A stretch of DNA of 39,572 nucleotides from an uncultured Bacteroidales bacterium (GCA_945983015.1 CAMFSN010000002.1:1-39572); one strand, 5' to 3'. Positions 1 to 7,747 are shown, numbered from the stretch's first letter. Made by a program: numbers and translations. Notes: generated from the sequence alone by a model not told the origin.

Positions 1-50
1 TCAGCGGTAATCTGATCGTTGAACGCTTTCTGAAGATTTTCTGAAATCAT
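1..50 (-). CDS. Probable ferritin, N-terminal fragment cut by the window edge
   Basis: The reverse strand from base 50 reads ATG followed by 16 full codons, MISENLQKAFNDQITA, running off the left edge. This resembles the first helix of bacterial non-haem ferritins, which typically begin with a short M-[IL]-[SK]-x-x-[LM]-Q-x-A-[LF]-N-x-Q-I-x-A-E pattern. Ferritins store iron as a mineral in a 24-subunit shell. Too little is visible to check the ferroxidase residues. The fragment is below the ORF-track length limit, so it is not listed there. It is divergent from the Sel1-like gene at 243. No clear TAnnTTTG promoter is seen just upstream. The call rests on a short motif only. Confidence 0.68.
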   Translation of the reverse strand, partial: MISENLQKAFNDQITA

Positions 51-173
51 AGTATAAATAATTAAATGTTCAATTTTGTCAGCGGCTTACTGATGCTGCA
101 ATGAATGTGCCAATGGAACAATTGTCAATTATACAAATTCTTCGAAAATGCAGTACTATTTATAAAATAGATT

Positions 174-181
174 TATATTTG
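174..181 (+). promoter_or_regulatory. Putative -7 box (TATATTTG) for the Sel1-like gene
   Basis: TATATTTG matches the Bacteroidota -7 consensus TAnnTTTG. It lies 61 nt before the ATG at 243, giving a leader of roughly 55 nt. No good TTTG -33 element is seen about 20 nt upstream. The rest of the 51-242 gap holds an AT-rich stretch with a short palindrome (ACAATTGT) near 118 and no further gene. Confidence 0.4.
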
Positions 182-242
182 TAGATGGCCGGATGTGGAT
201 GGAGTGAGCCTATAGGTATACTGAAATTCAAATCTTATATAT

Positions 243-2114
243 ATGAACGATAGCATACACGAGTTGATCTGCGAATTTAAATCAGCAGAAGCATTCTGGG
301 CAGCGGCAAAAAACGTACTTACAGATAAGTATAGCCAGAAGATGTTCCTAAATATAGCAAACCAGAGAAACCACATCGTCCATCTGCTGAAGGATATAGA
401 TAAGATACAGGAATTGGCAGAAAAGGGCAATCCCTATATGCAGTATGCCCTCGCACGGCTACACGAGACTCTCGCACTGGAGGCCAATTCGAACGAAATC
501 TGCGAAAAAAACTACGAAGCCGCACTGCAGGCCGGAATAGCTGATGCCGGAGCTCAATTGGCATTTATGTATAGGGATGCTGACCTGGGGGAAGTGGATA
601 TAAGGCGATTCAGAAGCCTTATGGATCAAGCACTTGAAAATGATAGCACGAGAGCGGTGCAATTCCGCCTGCACGAGACGATATTCGGCTCGGACTACGT
701 GGATGCAGATGAGGAAAAGGCGATTGGCCTATTGGATGAATATCTGAAGAATACGCCAGAAGAAGAGGATCCTTACTACTTCCGCCTGAGGGCTGTAGCT
801 AAAGAAAGGCTCGGGAGGAAGGCAGAGGCGGAAGAGGACTATAAAAAGGCGATAGAGCTGGGAGACAGCGAATCCTTTTTCCTGCTCGCATCTTTGAAAT
901 GCTGCGACGATCAAGGCAATGTCGTGGATATGGAGACCTTTATGGAGCTGATGGAAAAAGGTCAGGAGGCGGGTGCGCCTTCAGCTTATTTGGAAACAGC
1001 TTGTCTGATGACAAGTGAGTATTACGAAGGTATGGACGAGGAGACGAGGACACAGGTGAGAGATATTCTGAAAGAGGATTTGGCCCTGGGTGCAAGTTTG
1101 GGTGAAAGCTATGCCGCCTACTTTATGGGCTCCTATTTTGAGAATGGGGATTATGGCTTTGAACAGGACTTCGGACAAGCCTGGCAATGGTACTCAAAAG
1201 GGGCACTTCTTAGAAACAGCAGTTGCTATCAATCTCTGAGCAGGATGGTTCTTGAGGATAAAACTGCTCCGGAACGCTACGACGAGGCTTTTGGCTACGA
1301 ATGTGCCTATAGGGCTTATGCTTTGAAGGCTGATACTCTCGACATTATAATCAGCGGCTATAAAAAAGGATTTCTGACTCATCACGCTGCGGTGATAGAA
1401 GAGTTCTATCTTCCTATTTATGAATCACTTACAGCTGACAAGGATGAGCCAGAGATAGAAGAGGATTGCTTCAGCGAGTATGACGACCCCGACATCGTGG
1501 TGGCGGAGTACAAAAATGAATCTGAAGATAATCTGGAAGAATTGGAAAATATCTGCCGAAGCTGTCTGGAGCAGGCCCAAGAGGCTATGCAGGAATATAC
1601 GGCCCCTTGGAAGATAGGAGAATTGGCCCGAGAATATGCCGATGCCGCAGATAGGCTGAAAGAATATGAACATCTACTGAATACTCTCTACAGTCTGAAC
1701 GACAAGATGCTGGATCTGATCTGTGACCACCCTCGACTAAAACTCAGGCTCAGCCGTATACAGCTGGAAGTACTTGGCTGGATAGAGGCTAAAAGCGGAC
1801 ACGATCTGTCTATCAGGGAGGATTTGGAGAATGAGGCGAGGGAGCTTGAGAGATGCATAGAATTGGCAGACCAGAACCGCCTCGACGAGATTCCACAAAA
1901 GGACTTGCTGAAAAGAGATCCGGTAGAGTGGACCAAGCATTGGGAACAGGTCATAGACAGGGCAGACCAAATGGCCTATGAGAAGCTCAGCGACATCCCT
2001 CACGGAATGGGCTGGTGCTTTGCTTTCTGGAGTGAGAGAAAAGCCGCCCTGAGAAAACTAGGCATAGATTGGAAAGACCCTCACCAGATGAATCCTGGGG
2101 TGATTTTCGACTAA
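243..2114 (+). CDS. Sel1/TPR-repeat protein of unknown function
   Basis: This is a 623-residue soluble protein with no signal peptide or membrane segment. It carries several helical solenoid repeats of Sel1/TPR type, for example around residues 65-110 (YMQYALARLHE, AGAQLAFMY), 175-215 (a TPR-like AEAEEDYKKAIELG unit) and 290-330 (AAYFMGSYFENGDYGFEQD, then AWQWYSKGA). Such repeats normally mediate protein-protein contacts. The last ~100 residues are not repeat-like and end in a Trp-rich tail (GMGWCFAFWSERKAALRKLG, then MNPGVIFD) that looks like a distinct conserved domain, which I cannot name. A central acidic stretch (DKDEPEIEEDCFSEYDDPD) separates the two parts. The start at 243 is the first ATG in frame. 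No partner is evident from neighbours, since the next gene is an unrelated hydrolase 50 nt away. Confidence 0.75.
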   Translation: MNDSIHELICEFKSAEAFWAAAKNVLTDKYSQKMFLNIANQRNHIVHLLKDIDKIQELAEKGNPYMQYALARLHETLALEANSNEICEKNYEAALQAGIADAGAQLAFMYRDADLGEVDIRRFRSLMDQALENDSTRAVQFRLHETIFGSDYVDADEEKAIGLLDEYLKNTPEEEDPYYFRLRAVAKERLGRKAEAEEDYKKAIELGDSESFFLLASLKCCDDQGNVVDMETFMELMEKGQEAGAPSAYLETACLMTSEYYEGMDEETRTQVRDILKEDLALGASLGESYAAYFMGSYFENGDYGFEQDFGQAWQWYSKGALLRNSSCYQSLSRMVLEDKTAPERYDEAFGYECAYRAYALKADTLDIIISGYKKGFLTHHAAVIEEFYLPIYESLTADKDEPEIEEDCFSEYDDPDIVVAEYKNESEDNLEELENICRSCLEQAQEAMQEYTAPWKIGELAREYADAADRLKEYEHLLNTLYSLNDKMLDLICDHPRLKLRLSRIQLEVLGWIEAKSGHDLSIREDLENEARELERCIELADQNRLDEIPQKDLLKRDPVEWTKHWEQVIDRADQMAYEKLSDIPHGMGWCFAFWSERKAALRKLGIDWKDPHQMNPGVIFD

Positions 2115-2164
2115 AATTTCAGCTTTACTTTGTACAAGGAAATTATAAATAATAACACTCGATT

Positions 2165-3121
2165 ATGAAAAAATCTGTTAAAATCACTTTGATAGTGGCA
2201 GCTGTCCTTCTGGGACTCGTGCTAGTGGTCGCAATAGGCGGCGGACTCTATATGGTGGGCTATGCCCTGGATAGGGACGAGGTCGAAGCTGACAAGCTGG
2301 AAGAGAGAGAAAAAGCTGAACGCAAATGCCCTGGAATCCTCTCCTGGTGGGATACCCTCGAAGCAGAAGGCATCCTGAAGGACACCACTATGATAACTGC
2401 AGACGGCAGAAAACTCTACGCCCAGTATGCCGCAGCGAAAGAGCCTTCCACAAAGACCGCCATACTGCTGCACGGATACAAGAACAATCCGGTAACTATG
2501 GCAGTGTATGCCAAGATGTATCGAGACTCCCTGGGCTACAACGTCTTCATTCCGGCCATGCCTTCTCACGGCTTGAGCGAGGGCAAAGCCATACAGATGG
2601 GATGGAAGGACAGACTTGACATACTCTCCTGGATACCAGTGGCACACGAGCTATTCCAGGACGAAGCTCAGGTGGTTCACGGAATGTCTATGGGAGCAGC
2701 TTGCACGATGATGATAAGCGGAGAAGAGACTCCGGATTATGTTAAGGCTTTCATCGAGGATGCCGGCTATACCGATGTCTGGAATATGTTCGCCGACCAG
2801 CTTAAGGAATTGTTCGGACTTCCTCCTTTCCCTGTGCTTTACGGAGCCAGCTTCATCTGCCAGCTGAAATACGGCTGGTCCTTCCGCGAGGCTTCTGCAG
2901 TAAAACAGGTAGCAAAGAGCAGCAAGCCTATGTTATTCATCCACGGCGGAGCTGACGACTTCGTGCCTACCTATATGCTATACCCTTGCTATGAGGCTAA
3001 GACTCAAGGCTATAAGGAGATATGGGAAGCCCCTGGTTCTGCCCACGTATATTCTATCATCGATCACCCTCAGGAGTATCAGAACAGAGTAAGGGCCTTC
3101 CTCGAAAAGGCAGGAGTCTAG
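2165..3121 (+). CDS. Membrane-anchored alpha/beta hydrolase
   Basis: The 318-residue product begins with a basic n-region and one long hydrophobic segment (about residues 7-32), so it is probably anchored in the inner membrane or exported. The rest is an alpha/beta-hydrolase fold of the BEM46/YfhR-like serine hydrolase group. An oxyanion-type LLHGYKNNP motif lies near residue 101. The nucleophile elbow GMSMGAA (Ser near 175) follows, then a late acid in HGGADDFVP (Asp near 263), and a histidine in GSAHVYS (near 295), giving a complete Ser-Asp-His triad. The substrate cannot be read from sequence; esterase or acyl-hydrolase activity is the family expectation. Its stop codon overlaps the convergent epimerase gene by 4 nt. 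Confidence 0.85.
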   Translation: MKKSVKITLIVAAVLLGLVLVVAIGGGLYMVGYALDRDEVEADKLEEREKAERKCPGILSWWDTLEAEGILKDTTMITADGRKLYAQYAAAKEPSTKTAILLHGYKNNPVTMAVYAKMYRDSLGYNVFIPAMPSHGLSEGKAIQMGWKDRLDILSWIPVAHELFQDEAQVVHGMSMGAACTMMISGEETPDYVKAFIEDAGYTDVWNMFADQLKELFGLPPFPVLYGASFICQLKYGWSFREASAVKQVAKSSKPMLFIHGGADDFVPTYMLYPCYEAKTQGYKEIWEAPGSAHVYSIIDHPQEYQNRVRAFLEKAGV

Positions 3122-3993
3122 TATATCTCTATAGTATAAGAAGCTTCAAAGCTTTGATGGGCAGGGAGGGCATTGACCCAGTCTCTGCCCTTATAGTCTC
3201 CAGTGTAGCCTACGCTATCGCATCTTCCATACCAAGGCTCAATGCAGATAAATGGAGCATTTTTCCCTGGAGGAGACCACAGGCCCACTACTGGGGCATT
3301 AAATTTCAAGCCTAGCAAAGGCCTCTTTTCCTTATCCAGCAGTGTCACCTCCTTAAGCTGAGAATCTTGAAGGATGAGAGTGTCCACCTCGTCGAAACTG
3401 TCCCTGGATAAAGGCAGCAAACCTTCTTCATCCAATTCCAGAGGATAGCGTTTCAGAGCATCTACGCAGCCCTTTTGAGCTATCCTGACACATTCCAATC
3501 CCTCCTTTTTATCGAAGGCGAAATAGCCCCTCTCCTTCTGCGCGGCATCGAAATGCGGGTAGAAAAAGGCCGGATGAGCCCCTATCTGAAAATAAATCTC
3601 CTTATCAGAGGGGTTTTCCACCTTCCAGCCCACTTCTATGCAGGAGTCCTTAAGGGTATAGCTGATATCCAGCACAAAAGGATAGGGAAAACACTTGAGA
3701 GTCCTCTCATCTGAACATAGCCTGAAACAGATACTGTCAGAACTCTGTGAGAGCAAACTGAATACGCTGTCCCTTGCAAAACCGTGCTGACTCATAGCAT
3801 AACTCTTTCCTTCCACTCTAAACTCTCCTTCCCAGAGACTTCCCACTATAGGGAAAAGCACCGGAGAATGTCTCTTCCAGAACAAAGGGTCAGCCTGCCA
3901 GAGATATTCGATGCCATTTTTCCGGATGCTGCACAACTCAGCTCCTTCCGGCTTTACTCTAAGCTGAACATACTGATTCTCAAGACTGTACAT
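3118..3993 (-). CDS. Aldose 1-epimerase family protein (LacX/GalM-like)
   Basis: This 291-residue cytosolic protein has the beta-sandwich sequence pattern of galactose-mutarotase-like proteins of the LacX subgroup. The N-terminal YVQLRVKPEGAELCSIR is followed by LWQADPLFWKRHSPVLFP, MSQHGFARD with the first conserved His near residue 78, and GAHPAFFYP with the second conserved His near 150. A glutamate in ICIEPWYGR near 260 fits the catalytic base. The family interconverts alpha and beta anomers of aldoses. The gene overlaps the end of the upstream SDR gene by 14 nt, so it is the last gene of the minus-strand operon that begins with the 5-alpha-reductase homologue. A sugar mutarotase has no obvious role in steroid metabolism, so it may be a passenger or act on a sugar conjugate. 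Confidence 0.85.
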   Translation of the reverse strand: MYSLENQYVQLRVKPEGAELCSIRKNGIEYLWQADPLFWKRHSPVLFPIVGSLWEGEFRVEGKSYAMSQHGFARDSVFSLLSQSSDSICFRLCSDERTLKCFPYPFVLDISYTLKDSCIEVGWKVENPSDKEIYFQIGAHPAFFYPHFDAAQKERGYFAFDKKEGLECVRIAQKGCVDALKRYPLELDEEGLLPLSRDSFDEVDTLILQDSQLKEVTLLDKEKRPLLGLKFNAPVVGLWSPPGKNAPFICIEPWYGRCDSVGYTGDYKGRDWVNALPAHQSFEASYTIEIY

Positions 3994-4789
3994 ATTCTTT
4001 CTTTCCTTTGGTTTTCTTCCAGATATATCTTATGAGGGCATCAGGGGCCAGTTTAAGCAGAACTGGCAGATAATAGCACATAAATGCCGGATAGCAGATT
4101 TTCCGTCCTCTCCACATACTTCTCAGAGCCCTCTTAGCAGTCTTTGAAGGCTTCTGGATAAAATGTATGTCCGTTCCGAATTTCAACAGCTTCTCGTTCA
4201 GCCCATAAAGGGTGGTGGACACCGCGGCAGGGCATACTGCACAAAGCTTTACTCCGCTGCCTTTCAATTCATTATGCAGGGCTTTGCTGAAAGTCTTCAA
4301 AAAGGCCTTGCTCGCCGCATAACAGTCCAGCCCAGGCACCGGCAGATGGGCCGCGATGGAAGCCACGTTCAAAATATAGCCGCAACCCCGCCTCTTCATA
4401 TCCTCGGCGAAGAGAGTGCAGAGCCTCAGCGGGGTATAGTTATGCAGAATCAGCATCCTTTTCGCCTCTTCCAGCCTGTCCGGCGTCAGCGGCTCGTAAA
4501 AAAACATTCCGGCATTGTTCACCAGGATATCCACTTCGAAGCCCTTTTCCTTACAGTAAGCGTATAGTCTATCCGCCGAGTCCTCGTATGCCAAGTCCAT
4601 CTCTAGTGCCTGCACTTGACCCCCAGCTCTGAGCAGCTCCTGCTGCGCTTTCGGGAGCTTTTCGCTATCGTTACTGACTATCAGCACATTACATCCAGCC
4701 CCCGCGAGGAGTCTGGCTATCTCCAGGCCAATCCCCGAGCTTCCTCCAGTAACCAGCGCATTCGGACTGTGTGCTATCTTCCTGCGCAT
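3980..4789 (-). CDS. Short-chain dehydrogenase/reductase, candidate hydroxysteroid dehydrogenase
   Basis: This is a classical SDR. The cofactor motif is TGGSSGIG right after the start, followed by the structural NNAGM motif and the catalytic Ser of NVASIAAH with YAASK (Tyr-x3-Lys). I chose the ATG at 4789 (269 residues) over the ORF-track start at 4846. The longer form would overlap the upstream reductase by 73 nt and adds a Gly/Lys-rich tail unlike SDRs, whereas the shorter one overlaps by 16 nt. The C-terminus (MCYYLPVLLKLAPDALIRYI, then Lys-rich) is hydrophobic and resembles the membrane-associating tails of 17-beta-HSD/ketoacyl-CoA reductase-type SDRs. Position directly after two steroid-type ene-reductase homologues suggests a 3-hydroxysteroid dehydrogenase. 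That is inference from context; the stereochemistry (3-alpha or 3-beta) and cofactor cannot be told from sequence. Confidence 0.82.
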   Translation of the reverse strand: MRRKIAHSPNALVTGGSSGIGLEIARLLAGAGCNVLIVSNDSEKLPKAQQELLRAGGQVQALEMDLAYEDSADRLYAYCKEKGFEVDILVNNAGMFFYEPLTPDRLEEAKRMLILHNYTPLRLCTLFAEDMKRRGCGYILNVASIAAHLPVPGLDCYAASKAFLKTFSKALHNELKGSGVKLCAVCPAAVSTTLYGLNEKLLKFGTDIHFIQKPSKTAKRALRSMWRGRKICYPAFMCYYLPVLLKLAPDALIRYIWKKTKGKKEYVQS

Positions 4790-6012
4790 TTCTCTTCTGC
4801 TTTTTCCACTTCCTTTGCCAATTTCGCCGGCAAATTCTCCACACACCTATGGCACCTCATCTCGAGGGTGTACATCCTTCCTATGCAATAGTTCGAGTGT
4901 CCGCAAGTGCTGCATTCACACTCCCCGCTTCGCATCTTGTTCACGAAATCCGTGTCGTGAACCAGGGCCCTTGCCACCTGCACTGCCACAAATCCGCTGT
5001 CCAGCACTTTCTCGATTCCCTGCTTGGACACCATTCCTCCCACATAGATAAGCGGCATCTTCAAGGCCTTTCTAAACTCCAGCGCGTCCTCCAGGAAATA
5101 AGCCTCCTTGTAGGGTACGCTCGGAATCATCTTCCTGCCTGCCACTGCCAGTCCCGCCTTCAGCCACCAGAAGGACTTCATATCCATATAGTAGGCCAAT
5201 GTCTTTAGCGGCATTGAGCCTCTCATCACTTCCATCGGAGCCTTGCTTACGAAGCCCGCCGAGAGCACCAGGGCATCCACACCCAGCCTTTCCAGTTCCT
5301 TTGCGACCTCCAGACATTCCGCCCTCTGCATTCCCTTCTTAAATCCGTCGTGCATGTTCATCTTTACGATGATGCCCATATCGGCAGGGGCCACTTCCTT
5401 TACTTTGTTGATAACCAGACGCATAAAGCGCATCCTATTCTCCAGGCTGCCACCCCAGCGATCCTTTCTGTGATTAGTGTATGGAGAAAGGAATTGGCTT
5501 ATCAGATAACCGTGTCCCGCGTGAATCTCCACGCAGTCGAAACCGGCCTCGTGGGCGAGCAGCACTGCTTTCCCGAAGTCTTCCACGATCTGCAGAATCT
5601 CCTCCTCCTTAAGGCCACGCACGAAGGTCGGGGAATAGAGGTTAAAGCCTCCTGAAGCTCCCACGGGAGTGCAGCCGCAGGTAGATCTGTGAGTCATATT
5701 ACCGCAGTGTCCGAGCTGTATGGAAGCCTTTGCCCCTTCGGCGTGTACGGCATCTGTGAGTTTTTTCAAATCGGGAACTATCTCAGGACGCATCCATAGC
5801 TGGCCTTTGAAGGAGAGTCCGCTCTGGCTGACTGCGGCATAGGCCACAGTGGTCATACCGACTCCGCCTCTCGCTACGGCAGTGTGATAGTTGAAAAGGT
5901 CTTGGGAAGGGCTGTTGTTATAAGCCATATTCTCAAAGGCCGCTGAACGGATTACCCTGTTTCTAATAGTTACAGGGCCTATCTGACAAGGGGTGAAAAT
6001 CTTTGATTCCAT
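4774..6012 (-). CDS. Old Yellow Enzyme-type NADH:flavin oxidoreductase, candidate 3-oxo-Delta4-steroid reductase
   Basis: The 412-residue product is an FMN-binding TIM barrel of the OYE / 2,4-dienoyl-CoA reductase class. It starts with the typical FTPCQIGPVTIRNRVIRSA and carries the hallmark HAGHGYLISQFLSPYTNHR followed by DRWGGSLENR near residues 180-205. GGM and VQVARALVHDTDF near the end match the phosphate-binding and barrel-closing region. It lacks the C-terminal FAD/NAD(P) domain of the ~650-residue BaiCD/BaiH/FadH enzymes. It does keep a Cys-rich tail (CECSTCGHSNYCIGRMY, then MRCHRC) that may hold an Fe-S cluster with non-standard spacing. One nucleotide separates its start from the stop of the 5-alpha-reductase homologue. 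Paired with that gene, it is a good candidate for the 5-beta-reductase or another ene-reductase of a steroid/bile-acid pathway. Confidence 0.88.
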   Translation of the reverse strand: MESKIFTPCQIGPVTIRNRVIRSAAFENMAYNNSPSQDLFNYHTAVARGGVGMTTVAYAAVSQSGLSFKGQLWMRPEIVPDLKKLTDAVHAEGAKASIQLGHCGNMTHRSTCGCTPVGASGGFNLYSPTFVRGLKEEEILQIVEDFGKAVLLAHEAGFDCVEIHAGHGYLISQFLSPYTNHRKDRWGGSLENRMRFMRLVINKVKEVAPADMGIIVKMNMHDGFKKGMQRAECLEVAKELERLGVDALVLSAGFVSKAPMEVMRGSMPLKTLAYYMDMKSFWWLKAGLAVAGRKMIPSVPYKEAYFLEDALEFRKALKMPLIYVGGMVSKQGIEKVLDSGFVAVQVARALVHDTDFVNKMRSGECECSTCGHSNYCIGRMYTLEMRCHRCVENLPAKLAKEVEKAEEKCAGR

Positions 6013-6013
6013 T

Positions 6014-6787
6014 TTAGTAGATGAAAGGTATCAGTCGTTTTGTGTGTTTACTGTCAAATTCTTCAGGAAATTCCTCCTGATATCTGTCGTGGATGCGGGC
6101 TGAGCGAGGGCCGAGATTGGCAAAGGTCCAGAGGACGAAGACGGCTCCGGACAAAGACCAGGTCAGGATAGCAAAGCCGGTCCATTCCAGCAGCTCGCCG
6201 AAATAATTGGCAGAGCTGACATAACGGAACATCCCTCCCTTAGGTAGATAGTGGGCAGTGTCCCCAGGCTTGCGGAGATGACGTATAATGTTATCTGACT
6301 GAATGTTAACGAACATTCCAAAGAAGAAAATCAGGCTTCCGCAGATAAAGCGGGGGTCGAGCAGATAACTGTCGGGGTACATCTCGAGGGGAGAAATATA
6401 AAAGATCCAACCCCCTTGCATAAGGGCGTTCAGGGTGTTGAAAACGACTCCCATCAAAATGATGCTGACCGGCATTCGGCTTTTCCCTTTGATAAGGAAG
6501 GGAAAGATGAAGGATCTCTGGAAGTAATGAAGCTCGAAAAGCAGGAGGAATATCAGGCGGCAGAGGCTGTCTTTTCTCTCGGAAAGGAGCCAGAGCAGGA
6601 GCATCGCGATGAAAACCGGAGACTCCATCAGTACCCAGCCCAGCTTGTTATCCAGGGAAGGTCCCCACTTTTTATTATAAAATTTGCCGTAACCGGCATC
6701 GATAAAATGCAGCGCTATGAAAACCACCAGGGCGATAGCGCTCATTATTAGAAGAAACAAATTAAAATTTTGTACAGTAAGAGTCAT
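6014..6787 (-). CDS. Steroid 5-alpha-reductase family membrane protein (SRD5A-like)
   Basis: This multi-pass membrane protein closely matches the animal and bacterial 3-oxo-5-alpha-steroid 4-dehydrogenase family. In the 257-residue form it has MESP (Glu55, the position of the catalytic Glu of SRD5A2 in QELP) and ELHYFQRSF (Tyr88, matching the HY Tyr). The NADPH-site block NIQSDNIIRHLRKPGDT lies at 161-177, and FRYVSSANYFGELLEWTG at 187-204. The C-terminus is IPFIY, as in the family. I chose the ATG at 6787 because it gives the family length (254-259 residues) and lies just after a TAAATTTG promoter box. The ORF-track start at 6835 would put the start upstream of that box. It is the first gene of the operon. 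The expected reaction is NADPH-dependent reduction of a Delta4-3-keto steroid to the 5-alpha (allo) form; the substrate is inferred. Confidence 0.88.
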   Translation of the reverse strand: MTLTVQNFNLFLLIMSAIALVVFIALHFIDAGYGKFYNKKWGPSLDNKLGWVLMESPVFIAMLLLWLLSERKDSLCRLIFLLLFELHYFQRSFIFPFLIKGKSRMPVSIILMGVVFNTLNALMQGGWIFYISPLEMYPDSYLLDPRFICGSLIFFFGMFVNIQSDNIIRHLRKPGDTAHYLPKGGMFRYVSSANYFGELLEWTGFAILTWSLSGAVFVLWTFANLGPRSARIHDRYQEEFPEEFDSKHTKRLIPFIY

Positions 6788-6802
6788 ATATTCTAAATCC
6801 CA

Positions 6803-6810
6803 CAAATTTA
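6803..6810 (-). promoter_or_regulatory. Putative -7 box (TAAATTTG) of the steroid-reductase operon
   Basis: On the minus strand TAAATTTG lies 15 nt before the chosen ATG at 6787, which would give a leader of about 10 nt. It sits inside the longer ORF-track version of the gene and so supports the downstream start. No clear TTTG -33 box is present at the usual distance. Confidence 0.45.
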
Positions 6811-6883
6811 GCAATTCTTTCCGAAAAGCCCACAAGTAAGTCTTGGCAGGTCAAAGCTCCTTTTAAATGAATACGAAAATCAC

Positions 6884-6891
6884 TATTTTTG
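6884..6891 (+). promoter_or_regulatory. Putative -7 box (TATTTTTG) four bases before the GSCFA start codon
   Basis: TATTTTTG matches TAnnTTTG and is followed by only GTGC? no further than 4 nt before ATG at 6896. If transcription starts about 5 nt after the box, as in characterised Bacteroidota promoters, the mRNA begins at the A of the start codon and is leaderless. Confidence 0.45.
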
Positions 6892-6895
6892 TGCG

Positions 6896-7747
6896 ATGGT
6901 CAAACTTAGTACTACGGTGGCTGTAGGCAGAAGCTCAAAGCCTATTTCCCTGAAAGACGAAATTGTACTTTTGGGGAGTTGTTTCGTAGATAACATAGCA
7001 GACAAACTTGAAAGTGCAGGCTTTCGGATTACTGCGAATCCCTTCGGTACCATCTACAACCCTGCATCCATAGCCCAGGCAGTGGAACTGCTGGATTCCC
7101 AGAGGCTTTTCACGGCAGAAGACTGCGTAAAGATGGGGGCAGGAGTGGATAAAGTCTGTTCCTTTTACCACCACAGCAGCTTTGCCCGTAAGGAAGAGCA
7201 GGAATTTCTGGACAATGCGAACAAAGAGTTGGAGAGGGCGCGGGAGAATTGGCATAAAGCGAATAAAGTCATAGTCAGCCTGGGCACGGCTATGGTATGG
7301 GAGCACAAGGAAGAGAAAGGAAACAGGCTAGTTAGCAACTGTCTGAAACGCCCTGGCTACGAGTTCGAACATAGGCTCTTAAGCCTGGAAGAAGTGAAGA
7401 GCGCCTTAAGCTCGATAGTGAAAGTTCATCCCGAGAAAGATTTCATATTTACGGTCAGCCCTATTCGGCATTTGGGCGAGGGAGCCCATCAGAATAGCTT
7501 GAGCAAAAGTCTTCTACATCTGGGAGTCGCGGAATTGGGATTGGAGTATTTCCCAGCATATGAAATAGTTCTGGATGAACTGAGAGATTACCGCTTCTTT
7601 GCAGAAGACCTGGTACATCCCAGCAAAACGGCGATAGAAATCATCTGGGAGAGGTTCCTGGACTATGCCGGAGTTCCTGAAGAAAAAATACTCATAGAGC
7701 AGAACGAGAAATCCAGCAAATACCTGAAACATGTCAGAAGAGATTAA
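6896..7747 (+). CDS. GSCFA domain-containing protein
   Basis: The 283-residue product begins in the way GSCFA proteins of Bacteroidota do: an opening beta-strand, then ISLKDEIVLLGSCFVDNIAD, then NPFGTIYNPASIAQAVE. The eponymous GSCFA motif is GSCFV here. Later SLGTAMVW near residue 122, TVSPIRHL near 185 and EDLVHPS near 238 fit a fold related to SGNH/GDSL hydrolases, with Ser in the first motif and His in the last. The biochemical role of the family is not established to my knowledge. The gene overlaps the following antiporter gene by 17 nt, so the two are translationally linked. The start at 6896 aligns with the family N-terminus although it sits 4 nt after a promoter box. Confidence 0.87.
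   Translation: MVKLSTTVAVGRSSKPISLKDEIVLLGSCFVDNIADKLESAGFRITANPFGTIYNPASIAQAVELLDSQRLFTAEDCVKMGAGVDKVCSFYHHSSFARKEEQEFLDNANKELERARENWHKANKVIVSLGTAMVWEHKEEKGNRLVSNCLKRPGYEFEHRLLSLEEVKSALSSIVKVHPEKDFIFTVSPIRHLGEGAHQNSLSKSLLHLGVAELGLEYFPAYEIVLDELRDYRFFAEDLVHPSKTAIEIIWERFLDYAGVPEEKILIEQNEKSSKYLKHVRRD

Noticed and set aside
1-98. Imperfect repeat of TCAGCGG...CTGAT at 1-16 and about 79-94
   Set aside because: Only about 12 of 16 bases match and one copy lies inside the ferritin fragment; probably chance.
2115-2164. Promoter for the alpha/beta hydrolase (TTTACTTTGTAC)
   Set aside because: The TAnTTTG-like sequence lacks one spacer base of the consensus and no -33 box is present, so it is too weak to list.
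6788-6835. Longer N-terminus of the 5-alpha-reductase homologue (ORF-track start)
   Set aside because: It would place the start codon upstream of the TAAATTTG box and make the protein 16 residues longer than the family norm.
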